A stretch of 43,435 nucleotides of DNA from a virus, in the IMG/VR virus record IMGVR_UViG_3300025030_000200, positions 1-43,435 of that record, one strand, 5' to 3'. The notes under the pieces were generated by a model that worked only from the letters and a program-made list of their open reading frames with translations, did no database searches and was not told the origin of the DNA. This document shows positions 21,947 through 27,617 of the stretch, in pieces. Made by a program: the position numbers and the translations under genes. Each line of letters starts with the position of its first letter. Positions within the stretch are counted from its first letter, which is position 1.

Positions 21947-23260
21947 CTACTTGTTGGTCCGCCGACTCGTCGGCAGAAATTTCTGCGTCTCGAACTTGTG
22001 CTCCAGGAAGATCCGCCCGGTCGGTCCCTGCCGGTTCTTCGCGACGGCAAGCTCGGAGAGCCCCTGGTTGTCCGGTGTCACCTCGTAGTAGTCGTCGCGG
22101 TGAAGAAGCAACACCACGTCGGCGTCCTGCTCGATACTCCCGGAATCCCGAAGATCCGAAAGAGCCGGCCGTTTCTCGCTGCGAAGCTCGGACTGCCGGT
22201 TGAGCTGAGCCGCACAAAGAACCGCACAGTCGAGTTCCTTCGCCAGATTCTTCATCGCCTGTGAGGCGAACGAAACCTCGGCAGTCCTGTTCTCGAAACC
22301 ACGCTCGGAACGGATCATCCCGAGGTAATCCACGACGACGAGATCCGGTTTCCACTCCCCCGCCGAGTGCGCTCGGCAAAGATCGACGAGCTGGTCTACC
22401 GTGAGCGACTGATCGTAGAACATGAACGCCGCTTCCCGGAGCCGGCTCCGCGCTTGTCCCACTTTCTCCCAGGGGACGTTGATGTTGTGTTCGAGCTGCG
22501 CCATCGTCGTCCCCGTCATCGCCGAAAGCAGCCGGAGCTGAAGCTGCTCCTGCGACATCTCCAGAGAAATGAACGCGACCCGCTTCTTCTGCGACATCGC
22601 GGCGTGACCGGCAATCTGAAGACAAAGCACCGTCTTCCCCATCGACGGACGAGCCCCAAGGACGATGAGCTGCTGCCGCTTGAGCCCGAACAGAATGGCA
22701 TCGAGATCCGGAAGTCCCGTCTCTACGGCCAACCGCTTGCCGAATTCGCCAATCTCGATGTCGCGAAGCAGGTCGTCGATACCGGAATCCATCGGGCGCA
22801 ACGTCCGCAGAAACCCACCGGCGTCCACCAGATCCAACGCTCTTCGAAGAGTCTTGCCAATCGTTCCGAGTTCCTGACCCTCCTTCGCTCGCTCGTGCGC
22901 CACGAGCGTCGTCTCGGCGATCTGCTTCCGCGCATGATCCGCCCGGATCGCCTTCATGAAACCTTCCGTGTGAACAGCCGAGGGCGAAGATTTGGCAATC
23001 GCGTCGATCATCGCCGCTTGCACGAGATTCGTCCCCATGAGTTCGAGTTCTCGCCGAACGAGATTCGGCTCGCCCGCCAGAGGCCCAACCCGCAGGAGCG
23101 CTTCCCAGAGCATCCCATGGTCCCGAAACCGGAAATGCTCGGCGAGAAACCCGAGCCGCCGGGCAAGATTGATGGTCTCCTGGGGGAAGGCCATGCAGGC
23201 GGCCAACACCTCTTGCTCGGTCTGCTTCTGCCGCAATTCGACAACTGCCGGATCGATCAT
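21947..23260 (-). CDS. dnaB: DnaB-type replicative helicase
   Basis: 437 residues. N-terminal helical domain (residues 12-110), linker helix, then a RecA-like motor: Walker A GARPSMGKT (202-210), the ISLEMSQEQL segment, Walker B DLVVVDYLG (306-314), a sensor region CAAQLNRQSELR with RPALSDLRDSGSIEQDAD, and the arginine finger region AKNRQGPTG. It unwinds DNA at the fork. No primase or polymerase gene was seen, so host enzymes probably complete the fork. Its first codons, ATGATCGATCCGG, match the head of the repeat microgenes that precede it (one mismatch in 13 bases). Confidence 0.93.
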   Translation of the reverse strand: MIDPAVVELRQKQTEQEVLAACMAFPQETINLARRLGFLAEHFRFRDHGMLWEALLRVGPLAGEPNLVRRELELMGTNLVQAAMIDAIAKSSPSAVHTEGFMKAIRADHARKQIAETTLVAHERAKEGQELGTIGKTLRRALDLVDAGGFLRTLRPMDSGIDDLLRDIEIGEFGKRLAVETGLPDLDAILFGLKRQQLIVLGARPSMGKTVLCLQIAGHAAMSQKKRVAFISLEMSQEQLQLRLLSAMTGTTMAQLEHNINVPWEKVGQARSRLREAAFMFYDQSLTVDQLVDLCRAHSAGEWKPDLVVVDYLGMIRSERGFENRTAEVSFASQAMKNLAKELDCAVLCAAQLNRQSELRSEKRPALSDLRDSGSIEQDADVVLLLHRDDYYEVTPDNQGLSELAVAKNRQGPTGRIFLEHKFETQKFLPTSRRTNK

Positions 23261-23463
23261 GGCTCCTCCTGCAAGCTGACACAGACGCTGGCTCTGACGC
23301 TGATTCTCGCGCCCTCCCCGACGCTTGCCCAGACGCGGCGCCCGACGCTGTCCCAGACGCTGCCCCTGACGCCGTTCAAGACGCCGTCCTCGACGCCGCG
23401 CGCGACGCGGCTCCCGACGCCGATCCTGACGCTGTCCCTGACGCACGGCCCCGGGTCGATCAT
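23257..23463 (-). CDS. Tetrapeptide-repeat microgene II-4 (before dnaB)
   Basis: 68 residues (17 tetrads). Head MIDPGPCVRDSVRIGVGSRV shared with IV-1. It has the most diverged body (VARGVEDGVLNGV, GEGARISVRASVCVS) and the tail is LQEEP, with CAGGAGGAG serving as ribosome binding site for DnaB. The overlap with dnaB is ATGA. Confidence 0.6.
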   Translation of the reverse strand: MIDPGPCVRDSVRIGVGSRVARGVEDGVLNGVRGSVWDSVGRRVWASVGEGARISVRASVCVSLQEEP

Positions 23464-23726
23464 GACTCTTCCTCCAGGCTGTCCCTGACGCTGGTCCAAA
23501 CGCTGTTCCAGACGCTGGTCCAGACGCGGTTCCTGACGCGGACCGCGACGGGTGCCCAGACGCTGTTCCAGACGCGGTCCACGACGCGGTCCCCGACGCG
23601 GGTCCAGACGCCGATCCAGACGCGGTCCCAGACGCGGTCACTGGCGCTGCCCCTGACGCTGGTCCTGCCGCCGGCCCCGACCCTGGCCCTGACGCCGCCC
23701 CTGACGCACGGTCCCGGGTCGATCAC
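23460..23726 (-). CDS. Tetrapeptide-repeat microgene II-3
   Basis: 88 residues (22 tetrads) from GTG 23726. It shares GAGGRTSVRGSASDRVW with IV-7 (an identical stretch of about 53 bases) and the VRNRVWTSV part with the single member at 27.4 kb. Tail SLEEES. Confidence 0.6.
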   Translation of the reverse strand: MIDPGPCVRGGVRARVGAGGRTSVRGSASDRVWDRVWIGVWTRVGDRVVDRVWNSVWAPVAVRVRNRVWTSVWNSVWTSVRDSLEEES

Positions 23727-23917
23727 GGCTCCTCCTCCAAGCTGGCCCAGACGCGGTCCCAGACGCTGTCCCCGACGCGGTCCCAGACGCTGCGCCAGAC
23801 GCGATCCCTGACGCTGAACCAGACGCCGAACCCGACGCTGGTCCTGCCGCCGGCCCTGACGCGGTCCCTGACGCTGGCCGTGACGCGGGCCTTGACGCAC
23901 GGTCCCGGGTCGATCAC
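23723..23917 (-). CDS. Tetrapeptide-repeat microgene II-2
   Basis: 64 residues (16 tetrads). It carries the 94-bp stretch 23783-23876 that is identical to part of IV-4. Tail SLEEEP, where the codon CCG before TGA makes a GTG start for the next member. Confidence 0.6.
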   Translation of the reverse strand: MIDPGPCVKARVTASVRDRVRAGGRTSVGFGVWFSVRDRVWRSVWDRVGDSVWDRVWASLEEEP

Positions 23918-24108
23918 GACTCCTCCTCCAGGCTGTCAATGACGCTGTGCCTGACGCGGGTCCCGACGCCGTACCTGACGCTGGCCGCGACGCGGTCCCC
24001 GACGCGGTCCCAGACGCTGGCCTCGACGCTGGCCTCGACGCTGTCCCAGACGCTGTACCTGACGCTGTTCCCGACACTGTCCCCGACCCACGGCCCGGGA
24101 TCGATCAT
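23914..24108 (-). CDS. Tetrapeptide-repeat microgene II-1 (first of array II)
   Basis: 64 residues (16 tetrads) from ATG 24108, overlapping the stop of the small membrane protein gene. Head MIDPGPWV (Trp replaces Cys), as in the single member at 27.4 kb. Tetrads include VEASVEASV and VRYGVGTRV. Tail SLEEES. Confidence 0.6.
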   Translation of the reverse strand: MIDPGPWVGDSVGNSVRYSVWDSVEASVEASVWDRVGDRVAASVRYGVGTRVRHSVIDSLEEES

Positions 24109-24224
24109 TCATCCCCCTCGTCGGATAACCATCCGTCGATCTGCAACAGCACATACCCGATGAGGCAGGATGCCGCAAGGATCTTGAGTACCTGCCAGTC
24201 CTCGGGCGTCATCGCGGGACTCAT
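24105..24224 (-). CDS. Tiny single-span membrane protein
   Basis: 39 residues. MSPAMTPEDWQ is followed by a hydrophobic helix VLKILAASCLIGYVLLQI and an acidic end DGWLSDEGDE. Starts at ATG 24224 in an ATGA overlap. The pair with the next tiny membrane protein suggests an envelope function; both begin with MSPA. Confidence 0.5.
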   Translation of the reverse strand: MSPAMTPEDWQVLKILAASCLIGYVLLQIDGWLSDEGDE

Positions 24225-24328
24225 CGCCAGCGTCGCCCAATCGTCACGAATGCCGCCACGGCTCCGAGGAAAAACCCGACGGCAAGGCCAACGAGCGCCC
24301 CCCACATGCCAACCACCGCGGGACTCAT
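24221..24328 (-). CDS. Tiny Gly-rich membrane protein
   Basis: 35 residues: MSPAVVGM, a Gly/Ala-rich transmembrane segment (GALVGLAVGFFLGAVAAFV), and a basic end TIGRRWR. The positive tail puts the C-terminus inside the cell. Its stop overlaps the next start. The shared MSPA start with its neighbour hints at a duplication of the start region. Confidence 0.5.
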   Translation of the reverse strand: MSPAVVGMWGALVGLAVGFFLGAVAAFVTIGRRWR

Positions 24329-24344
24329 TTGCTCACCTGTGTGT

Positions 24345-24719
24345 TCATTCCCATAGGTGCGTACCACTTCGCAACTCGGCCCTCGCTCGGCACGGCTCTT
24401 TCTCCGCGCTCGGCTGAATCATCTCGCACTTCCGCATCTGCGCCACCGCCTGCTTCACCGCCTCGCGGATGATCTCGTCACGAACCAAGGGGCTTATCGA
24501 ACACGGCGTGTGTGTCCAGGTCAGAGAAGGCGCTCCGGGAGGCAATTCGCCCACCTGAACAAATGGCGCCTGGACCACGTCCGTCGCGATACGAAGGTCC
24601 TCGAACTCGGCGGCGATGATCTTGGCGTGCTTGGTGAGGTATTCATCAAGCATGGGGTATTCATCACACGTGAAGAGTCGCCTCGCCGCCGCCAGGGCCC
24701 GTTCCTCGATAGTTCTCAT
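24345..24719 (-). CDS. Hypothetical helical protein
   Basis: 124 residues from ATG 24719 with GGAGGACATCG upstream; it replaces a longer open frame that would run antisense-like through the previous gene. Helical start (RTIEERALAAARRLF), a central EYLTKHAKIIAAEFEDLRIA, and a region with two Cys (TPCSIS, KCEMIQ). No family recognised. Confidence 0.5.
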   Translation of the reverse strand: MRTIEERALAAARRLFTCDEYPMLDEYLTKHAKIIAAEFEDLRIATDVVQAPFVQVGELPPGAPSLTWTHTPCSISPLVRDEIIREAVKQAVAQMRKCEMIQPSAEKEPCRARAELRSGTHLWE

Positions 24720-24733
24720 CGATGTCCTCCCAA

Positions 24734-25018
24734 CTAGTTCTCCACGTCCAACACGACTCCTGCAACCCAGCCAACACCCTTGCAGGAAGCGCACGGACCC
24801 CATTTCCGTGCGCTCTGCGTGTACGCAACCATCTGCTCCTTCGCGATCTCCAACGCAATCGTCAGCATCCGCGCGGATTCCTCCATGCACTTCTCGGTCC
24901 GCGCCTCTGCAAATTGCGCCGGGTTCAACCAGAGTGACCCGCAGTCGAACAACACTCCCGTCGCCGGCTGAATTGTCCGCTGTCCCCGCGAACACGAAGG
25001 GCACGTTCTTGGCGTCAT
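24734..25018 (-). CDS. Zinc-ribbon-like protein
   Basis: 94 residues from ATG 25018 (ATGA overlap with the previous gene). CPSCSRGQ near the start and CASCKGVGWV near the end are two CxxC pairs, the second with the CxxCxGxG form; between them lies a helical segment (MEESARMLTIALEIAKEQMV). Likely zinc binding. Role unknown. Confidence 0.55.
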   Translation of the reverse strand: MTPRTCPSCSRGQRTIQPATGVLFDCGSLWLNPAQFAEARTEKCMEESARMLTIALEIAKEQMVAYTQSARKWGPCASCKGVGWVAGVVLDVEN

Positions 25019-25335
25019 TCGGTACCACCTTCCGCGGCATCCGTTGCTTGTTCGAACGTCACTGGGCGCTCCGTTGGTCGGACACAAGCGACAAGCTCCC
25101 ACACGCGAGCTGCTGCGCCAGGAAACGGAGGGTTCCGTTCCCGTAATCCAAGCCGACCGCGAGCCACAATCCATGATTCACTCATCCCGGTCGCTTCGTT
25201 CACCTCCTCGCCGCGGATACGGACGAAAACTTGGGCGCCGTCTCCTTCGTCCGAGTCGCCAACGTTCTCGGCCATCAGCTCACACACGTAGACCGTTTTC
25301 CCTTTGCGAAACGAAATTGTCGACTGGTGCTTCAT
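25015..25335 (-). CDS. Hypothetical beta-rich protein
   Basis: 106 residues from ATG 25335 behind AAGGAGCGGCG. TISFRKGKTVYVCELMAENV, then DGAQVFVRIRGEEVNEATG and RVWELVACVRPTERPVTF suggest alternating beta strands. No known motif. Its stop overlaps the start of the zinc-ribbon gene. Confidence 0.55.
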   Translation of the reverse strand: MKHQSTISFRKGKTVYVCELMAENVGDSDEGDGAQVFVRIRGEEVNEATGMSESWIVARGRLGLRERNPPFPGAAARVWELVACVRPTERPVTFEQATDAAEGGTE

Positions 25336-25344
25336 CGCCGCTCC

Positions 25345-25518
25345 TTATCCCCGTTCTCCTTCCGTGAAACGCTGCCATTCCCGAACCGTCCGGTAGATCC
25401 GCTCGAACCCCGGCTCCTTGTCGAGCCGGAACAGCTCGACCAGCTCCGCGAGCCGCCGAAGAAGCTGAAGCTCCTTCTGCACGCACGCCTCACAGTGACA
25501 GCGCCGGTCGTGACTCAT
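25345..25518 (-). CDS. Small Cys/His protein
   Basis: 57 residues. MSHDRRCHCEACVQKE gives a Cys/His cluster at the N-terminus, followed by a leucine-rich helix (LQLLRRLAELVELFRLDKE) and a basic end. It starts at ATG 25518 in an ATGA overlap and ends with TAA nine bases before the next start. It may be a small regulator with a metal-binding head. Confidence 0.5.
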   Translation of the reverse strand: MSHDRRCHCEACVQKELQLLRRLAELVELFRLDKEPGFERIYRTVREWQRFTEGERG

Positions 25519-25751
25519 GACTTCACCTTCGCGGCTTCGATCTCCTGCTTCCGTTTCACCATCATCCGCTGAACATCCATCGGGACCTTACCCGTGTGAG
25601 GCGCGATGTTGAGCGAGATGATCTTCGACGTGAACGTGTGGTCGTCCACGATCCCGGGACAAACGAAGAGCGACTGAATGTGCTTCGCCGCGTCCCCCTG
25701 GGTCGGCGCATCCATGAAGAGTTCGAGCTTCAACGCAACGACAAGTCGCAT
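25515..25751 (-). CDS. Hypothetical protein
   Basis: 78 residues from ATG 25751 (TGATG overlap); GTG codons three and six bases upstream are alternatives. LVVALKLELFMDAPTQGDAAKHIQSLF, then DDHTFTSKIISLNIAPH and a basic helix (QRMMVKRKQEIEAAKVKS). No family recognised. Confidence 0.5.
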   Translation of the reverse strand: MRLVVALKLELFMDAPTQGDAAKHIQSLFVCPGIVDDHTFTSKIISLNIAPHTGKVPMDVQRMMVKRKQEIEAAKVKS

Positions 25752-25960
25752 CACCACCCTCCTTCGCGGGCAAGGTCATGAACCTCTTGCGCAATGGTCA
25801 TGGAGTCCATCGGCCTCGTCGCCGCCTCCGCCATCGCGACGGCGAAGAGGGCGAGGCGAATGATCTCGGACACCTCTGCTTGGCCGAGTATCACTTTCCT
25901 TGGAGCCCATTCGTAGCAGGAGTACTCTTCCGCAATCTCCCTCACGCTGCGCTCGGTCAT
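25751..25960 (-). CDS. Hypothetical helical protein
   Basis: 69 residues from ATG 25960, overlapping the Lar-like stop. It is nearly all helix (SVREIAEEYSCYEW, VSEIIRLALFAVAMAEAATR, TIAQEVHDLAREGGW). Small size and place suggest an accessory early protein. Confidence 0.5.
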   Translation of the reverse strand: MTERSVREIAEEYSCYEWAPRKVILGQAEVSEIIRLALFAVAMAEAATRPMDSMTIAQEVHDLAREGGW

Positions 25961-26199
25961 TCTGGCCTCCGGTTCCACCACGCCCTGATTTCGGCACGCG
26001 GTCCGCTGTGAGGCGTGGCGGCGCCGCAGAACACGCCAACGTCGCCCCAGTCATCGACCACGCTCGAGCACTCGACGACGCTCGAGCACTCGACGACGTA
26101 GGTTGTGGTCCCGTACATCGCGACTGGCGAGTATCGCGCCTTCCGGCCGCAGAAGGGGCAGGGTAGCAGCTTCTTCGGCTTCGGCTTCGGCTTCGTCAT
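25957..26199 (-). CDS. Lar-like restriction alleviation protein with split zinc knuckle
   Basis: 80 residues. A Lys/Pro repeat (KPKPKPKK) precedes LLPCPFCGRKA, the hallmark of the Lar family, and the end AEIRAWWNRRP is the usual closing motif. Lar-type proteins reduce host restriction of unmodified phage DNA; most phage members are untested. The second zinc pair normally reads CxxCG. Here ECSS is followed by a repeat VVECSS and about 11 further residues before CGA, so the pair is separated. The 18-bp direct repeat near 26063-26098 explains the duplication. Confidence 0.65.
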   Translation of the reverse strand: MTKPKPKPKKLLPCPFCGRKARYSPVAMYGTTTYVVECSSVVECSSVVDDWGDVGVFCGAATPHSGPRAEIRAWWNRRPE

Positions 26200-26220
26200 G
26201 GCTTCACCTCGCGGTTCATG

Positions 26221-26598
26221 TCATTCCTTTCCGTCCAACGCGGCATAGAGTTTTACGATCAGCCCCTCCGTCTCGCCCTTGCGGACGGCGATGGCGGCAG
26301 CCTCGATTCGCCGCAGGCGCCGTAGTTCCGTGAGCAGCGCGGGCGCCGCGTTGCGGAGGGCGACGATGAAGACGGCGTCTTCGTCCGCGCCGCCTCCCAT
26401 TTCGCTCGCGTGGATGTGGTCTGTCGTGACGTCGCGGATCTTCCCGTCGTCGCCGGCGCCGAACGCTCCAACCACCCAATCCTCTCCGAATGGGCGATCG
26501 TCCGGCCCCTTTCGATCGGGGACGTTGACTCGCCACGGTCCCGGCGTCGCCTCCGCTTCGAGATTCGCCAGCGCGTCGAGGTCAACGATGGCGTTCAC
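26221..26598 (-). CDS. Ead/Ea22-like phage protein
   Basis: 125 residues from GTG 26598, overlapping the previous stop as GTGA. DLDALANLEAEATPGPWRV near the start and DAVFIVALRNAAPALLTELRR in the second half are the hallmarks of the ead/Ea22-like family of lambdoid and related phages. The role of the family is unclear; members are early genes. A longer ATG-started form would overlap the previous gene and is less likely. Confidence 0.7.
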   Translation of the reverse strand: MNAIVDLDALANLEAEATPGPWRVNVPDRKGPDDRPFGEDWVVGAFGAGDDGKIRDVTTDHIHASEMGGGADEDAVFIVALRNAAPALLTELRRLRRIEAAAIAVRKGETEGLIVKLYAALDGKE

Positions 26599-26879
26599 CA
26601 GACACCCAACATGCGCTGAAGCGCGAGGCTGCACGATTGCCATGAGTATTGTCCGTATTTCGTGAGTAGTCCGAGTCCTATCAGCCGCTCGCGAACGGCA
26701 TCGCGTGCAGCGCGCAGTTCCGCCTCCATCGCTCGCAGTCGTTCGAGTTCGGCGAACGTTTCGGCCACAATGCTCGCGTCACCGGGCTGCATGGTCGACA
26801 GTTCGAGAGCGGCGTTCGCGAGATGCTTACGCGCTCGCAATAGTCGTGACGAACTCGATCTTTCCCCCTTCGCCTTCAT
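26595..26879 (-). CDS. Hypothetical helical protein
   Basis: 94 residues from ATG 26879 (ATGA overlap). SSSSRLLRARKHLANAALEL, then AETFAELERLRAMEAELRAA and RERLIGLGLL form a coiled coil. The end WQSCSLALQRMLGVW is unusual. No family recognised. Confidence 0.5.
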   Translation of the reverse strand: MKAKGERSSSSRLLRARKHLANAALELSTMQPGDASIVAETFAELERLRAMEAELRAARDAVRERLIGLGLLTKYGQYSWQSCSLALQRMLGVW

Positions 26880-27208
26880 CGCTTTTTCCCCCTTCTCTGC
26901 TTTTTCTTGTAGCCGCTGATCCATGCAGCCGCGTACGCCAGACACCGGATACACCGCGTCGCCGACTTGCCATCCAGCGCGGCCCCGCAACGGCCACAAC
27001 GGTGAGCGGACATGTAGTCCTGTGATCTGGCACGACGCCGGTCCCTGTTCTTCGCAAGACACAAGAGGCACCGCAGGCGCTCGGAAGACTCCTTCTGCTT
27101 GCCACACTCGTAGCAACGCCCAGATTCCACATACCTGCGTTTTCGGGAATACACCGCACACGTTGGGCAGGAAGCGCGATGCCCGCATGGGAACTTCAAG
27201 TCGCTCAT
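26876..27208 (-). CDS. Multi-zinc-finger protein
   Basis: 110 residues with CGHRASCPTC, CYECGKQKE, CLLCLAKN, CGRCGAALDG and CIRCLAYA: nine or ten Cys in CxxC pairs, with Arg/Lys-rich spacing and a very basic end (KKKQRRGKKR). Likely binds two zinc ions and nucleic acid. It resembles the smaller 16960-17151 and 16775-16963 proteins, which may have arisen from the same family. Confidence 0.6.
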   Translation of the reverse strand: MSDLKFPCGHRASCPTCAVYSRKRRYVESGRCYECGKQKESSERLRCLLCLAKNRDRRRARSQDYMSAHRCGRCGAALDGKSATRCIRCLAYAAAWISGYKKKQRRGKKR

Positions 27209-27402
27209 CTCATTTCGATCCCTTCCACCAGGTCGACGAGTTCCCTGGCTTTTCGCGTGGCTTCTTCCGGCGAAAGGCCCTCGTCGATGTACATCGCGTA
27301 TGCCCGGTCGAAGAGCGGTTCCGGAGTCAACGTCGCGGCGATGACTTCGGCGGGCGTGTTGTTCGGAATCTGCGGCGGCGGCGGAATGAACATCTCGATC
27401 AT
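27205..27402 (-). CDS. Small hypothetical protein after the single repeat microgene
   Basis: 65 residues. MIEMFIPPPPQIPNN, then a helical part ending EEATRKARELVDLVEGIEMR. ATG 27402 overlaps the stop of the upstream microgene, and its first eight bases (ATGATCGA) equal the microgene head. No family recognised. Confidence 0.55.
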   Translation of the reverse strand: MIEMFIPPPPQIPNNTPAEVIAATLTPEPLFDRAYAMYIDEGLSPEEATRKARELVDLVEGIEMR

Positions 27403-27617
27403 GACTCTTCCTCCAGGCTGTTCCAGACGCGGTCCACGACGTTGGCCCTGACGCTGGTCCAGACGCGGTTCCTGACGCGGTCCGCGACGGGTGCCCAGAC
27501 GCTGGCCCAGACGCGGTCCGCGGCGCTGGCCCCGACGCTGGTCAAGACGCTGTCCCTGACGCGGCCCCCGACCCACGGTCCCGGATAGAGCTTCCTAGAA
27601 TGCAGGCTCGTCGTCAT
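27399..27617 (-). CDS. Tetrapeptide-repeat microgene I (single copy)
   Basis: 72 residues (18 tetrads), with a modified head: MTTSLHSRKLYPGPWV, where KLYPGPWV takes the place of MIDPGPWV. ATG 27617 lies inside the end of the upstream gene, overlapping it by 23 bases. The segment VWAPVADRVRNRVWTSV is shared with II-3, and the tail SLEEES precedes the next gene in the usual way. It shows how a member enters an operon: the downstream start region is kept and the old start is lost. Confidence 0.55.
   Translation of the reverse strand: MTTSLHSRKLYPGPWVGGRVRDSVLTSVGASAADRVWASVWAPVADRVRNRVWTSVRANVVDRVWNSLEEES

Noticed and set aside
12665-24108. Diversity-generating retroelement
   Set aside because: No reverse transcriptase, no template/variable repeat pair, and substitutions are not limited to adenines.
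24720-25040. N-terminal extension of the 24345-24719 protein to 25040
   Set aside because: It would cover the zinc-ribbon gene in another frame and has poor composition, while ATG 24719 has a strong GGAGGA site.
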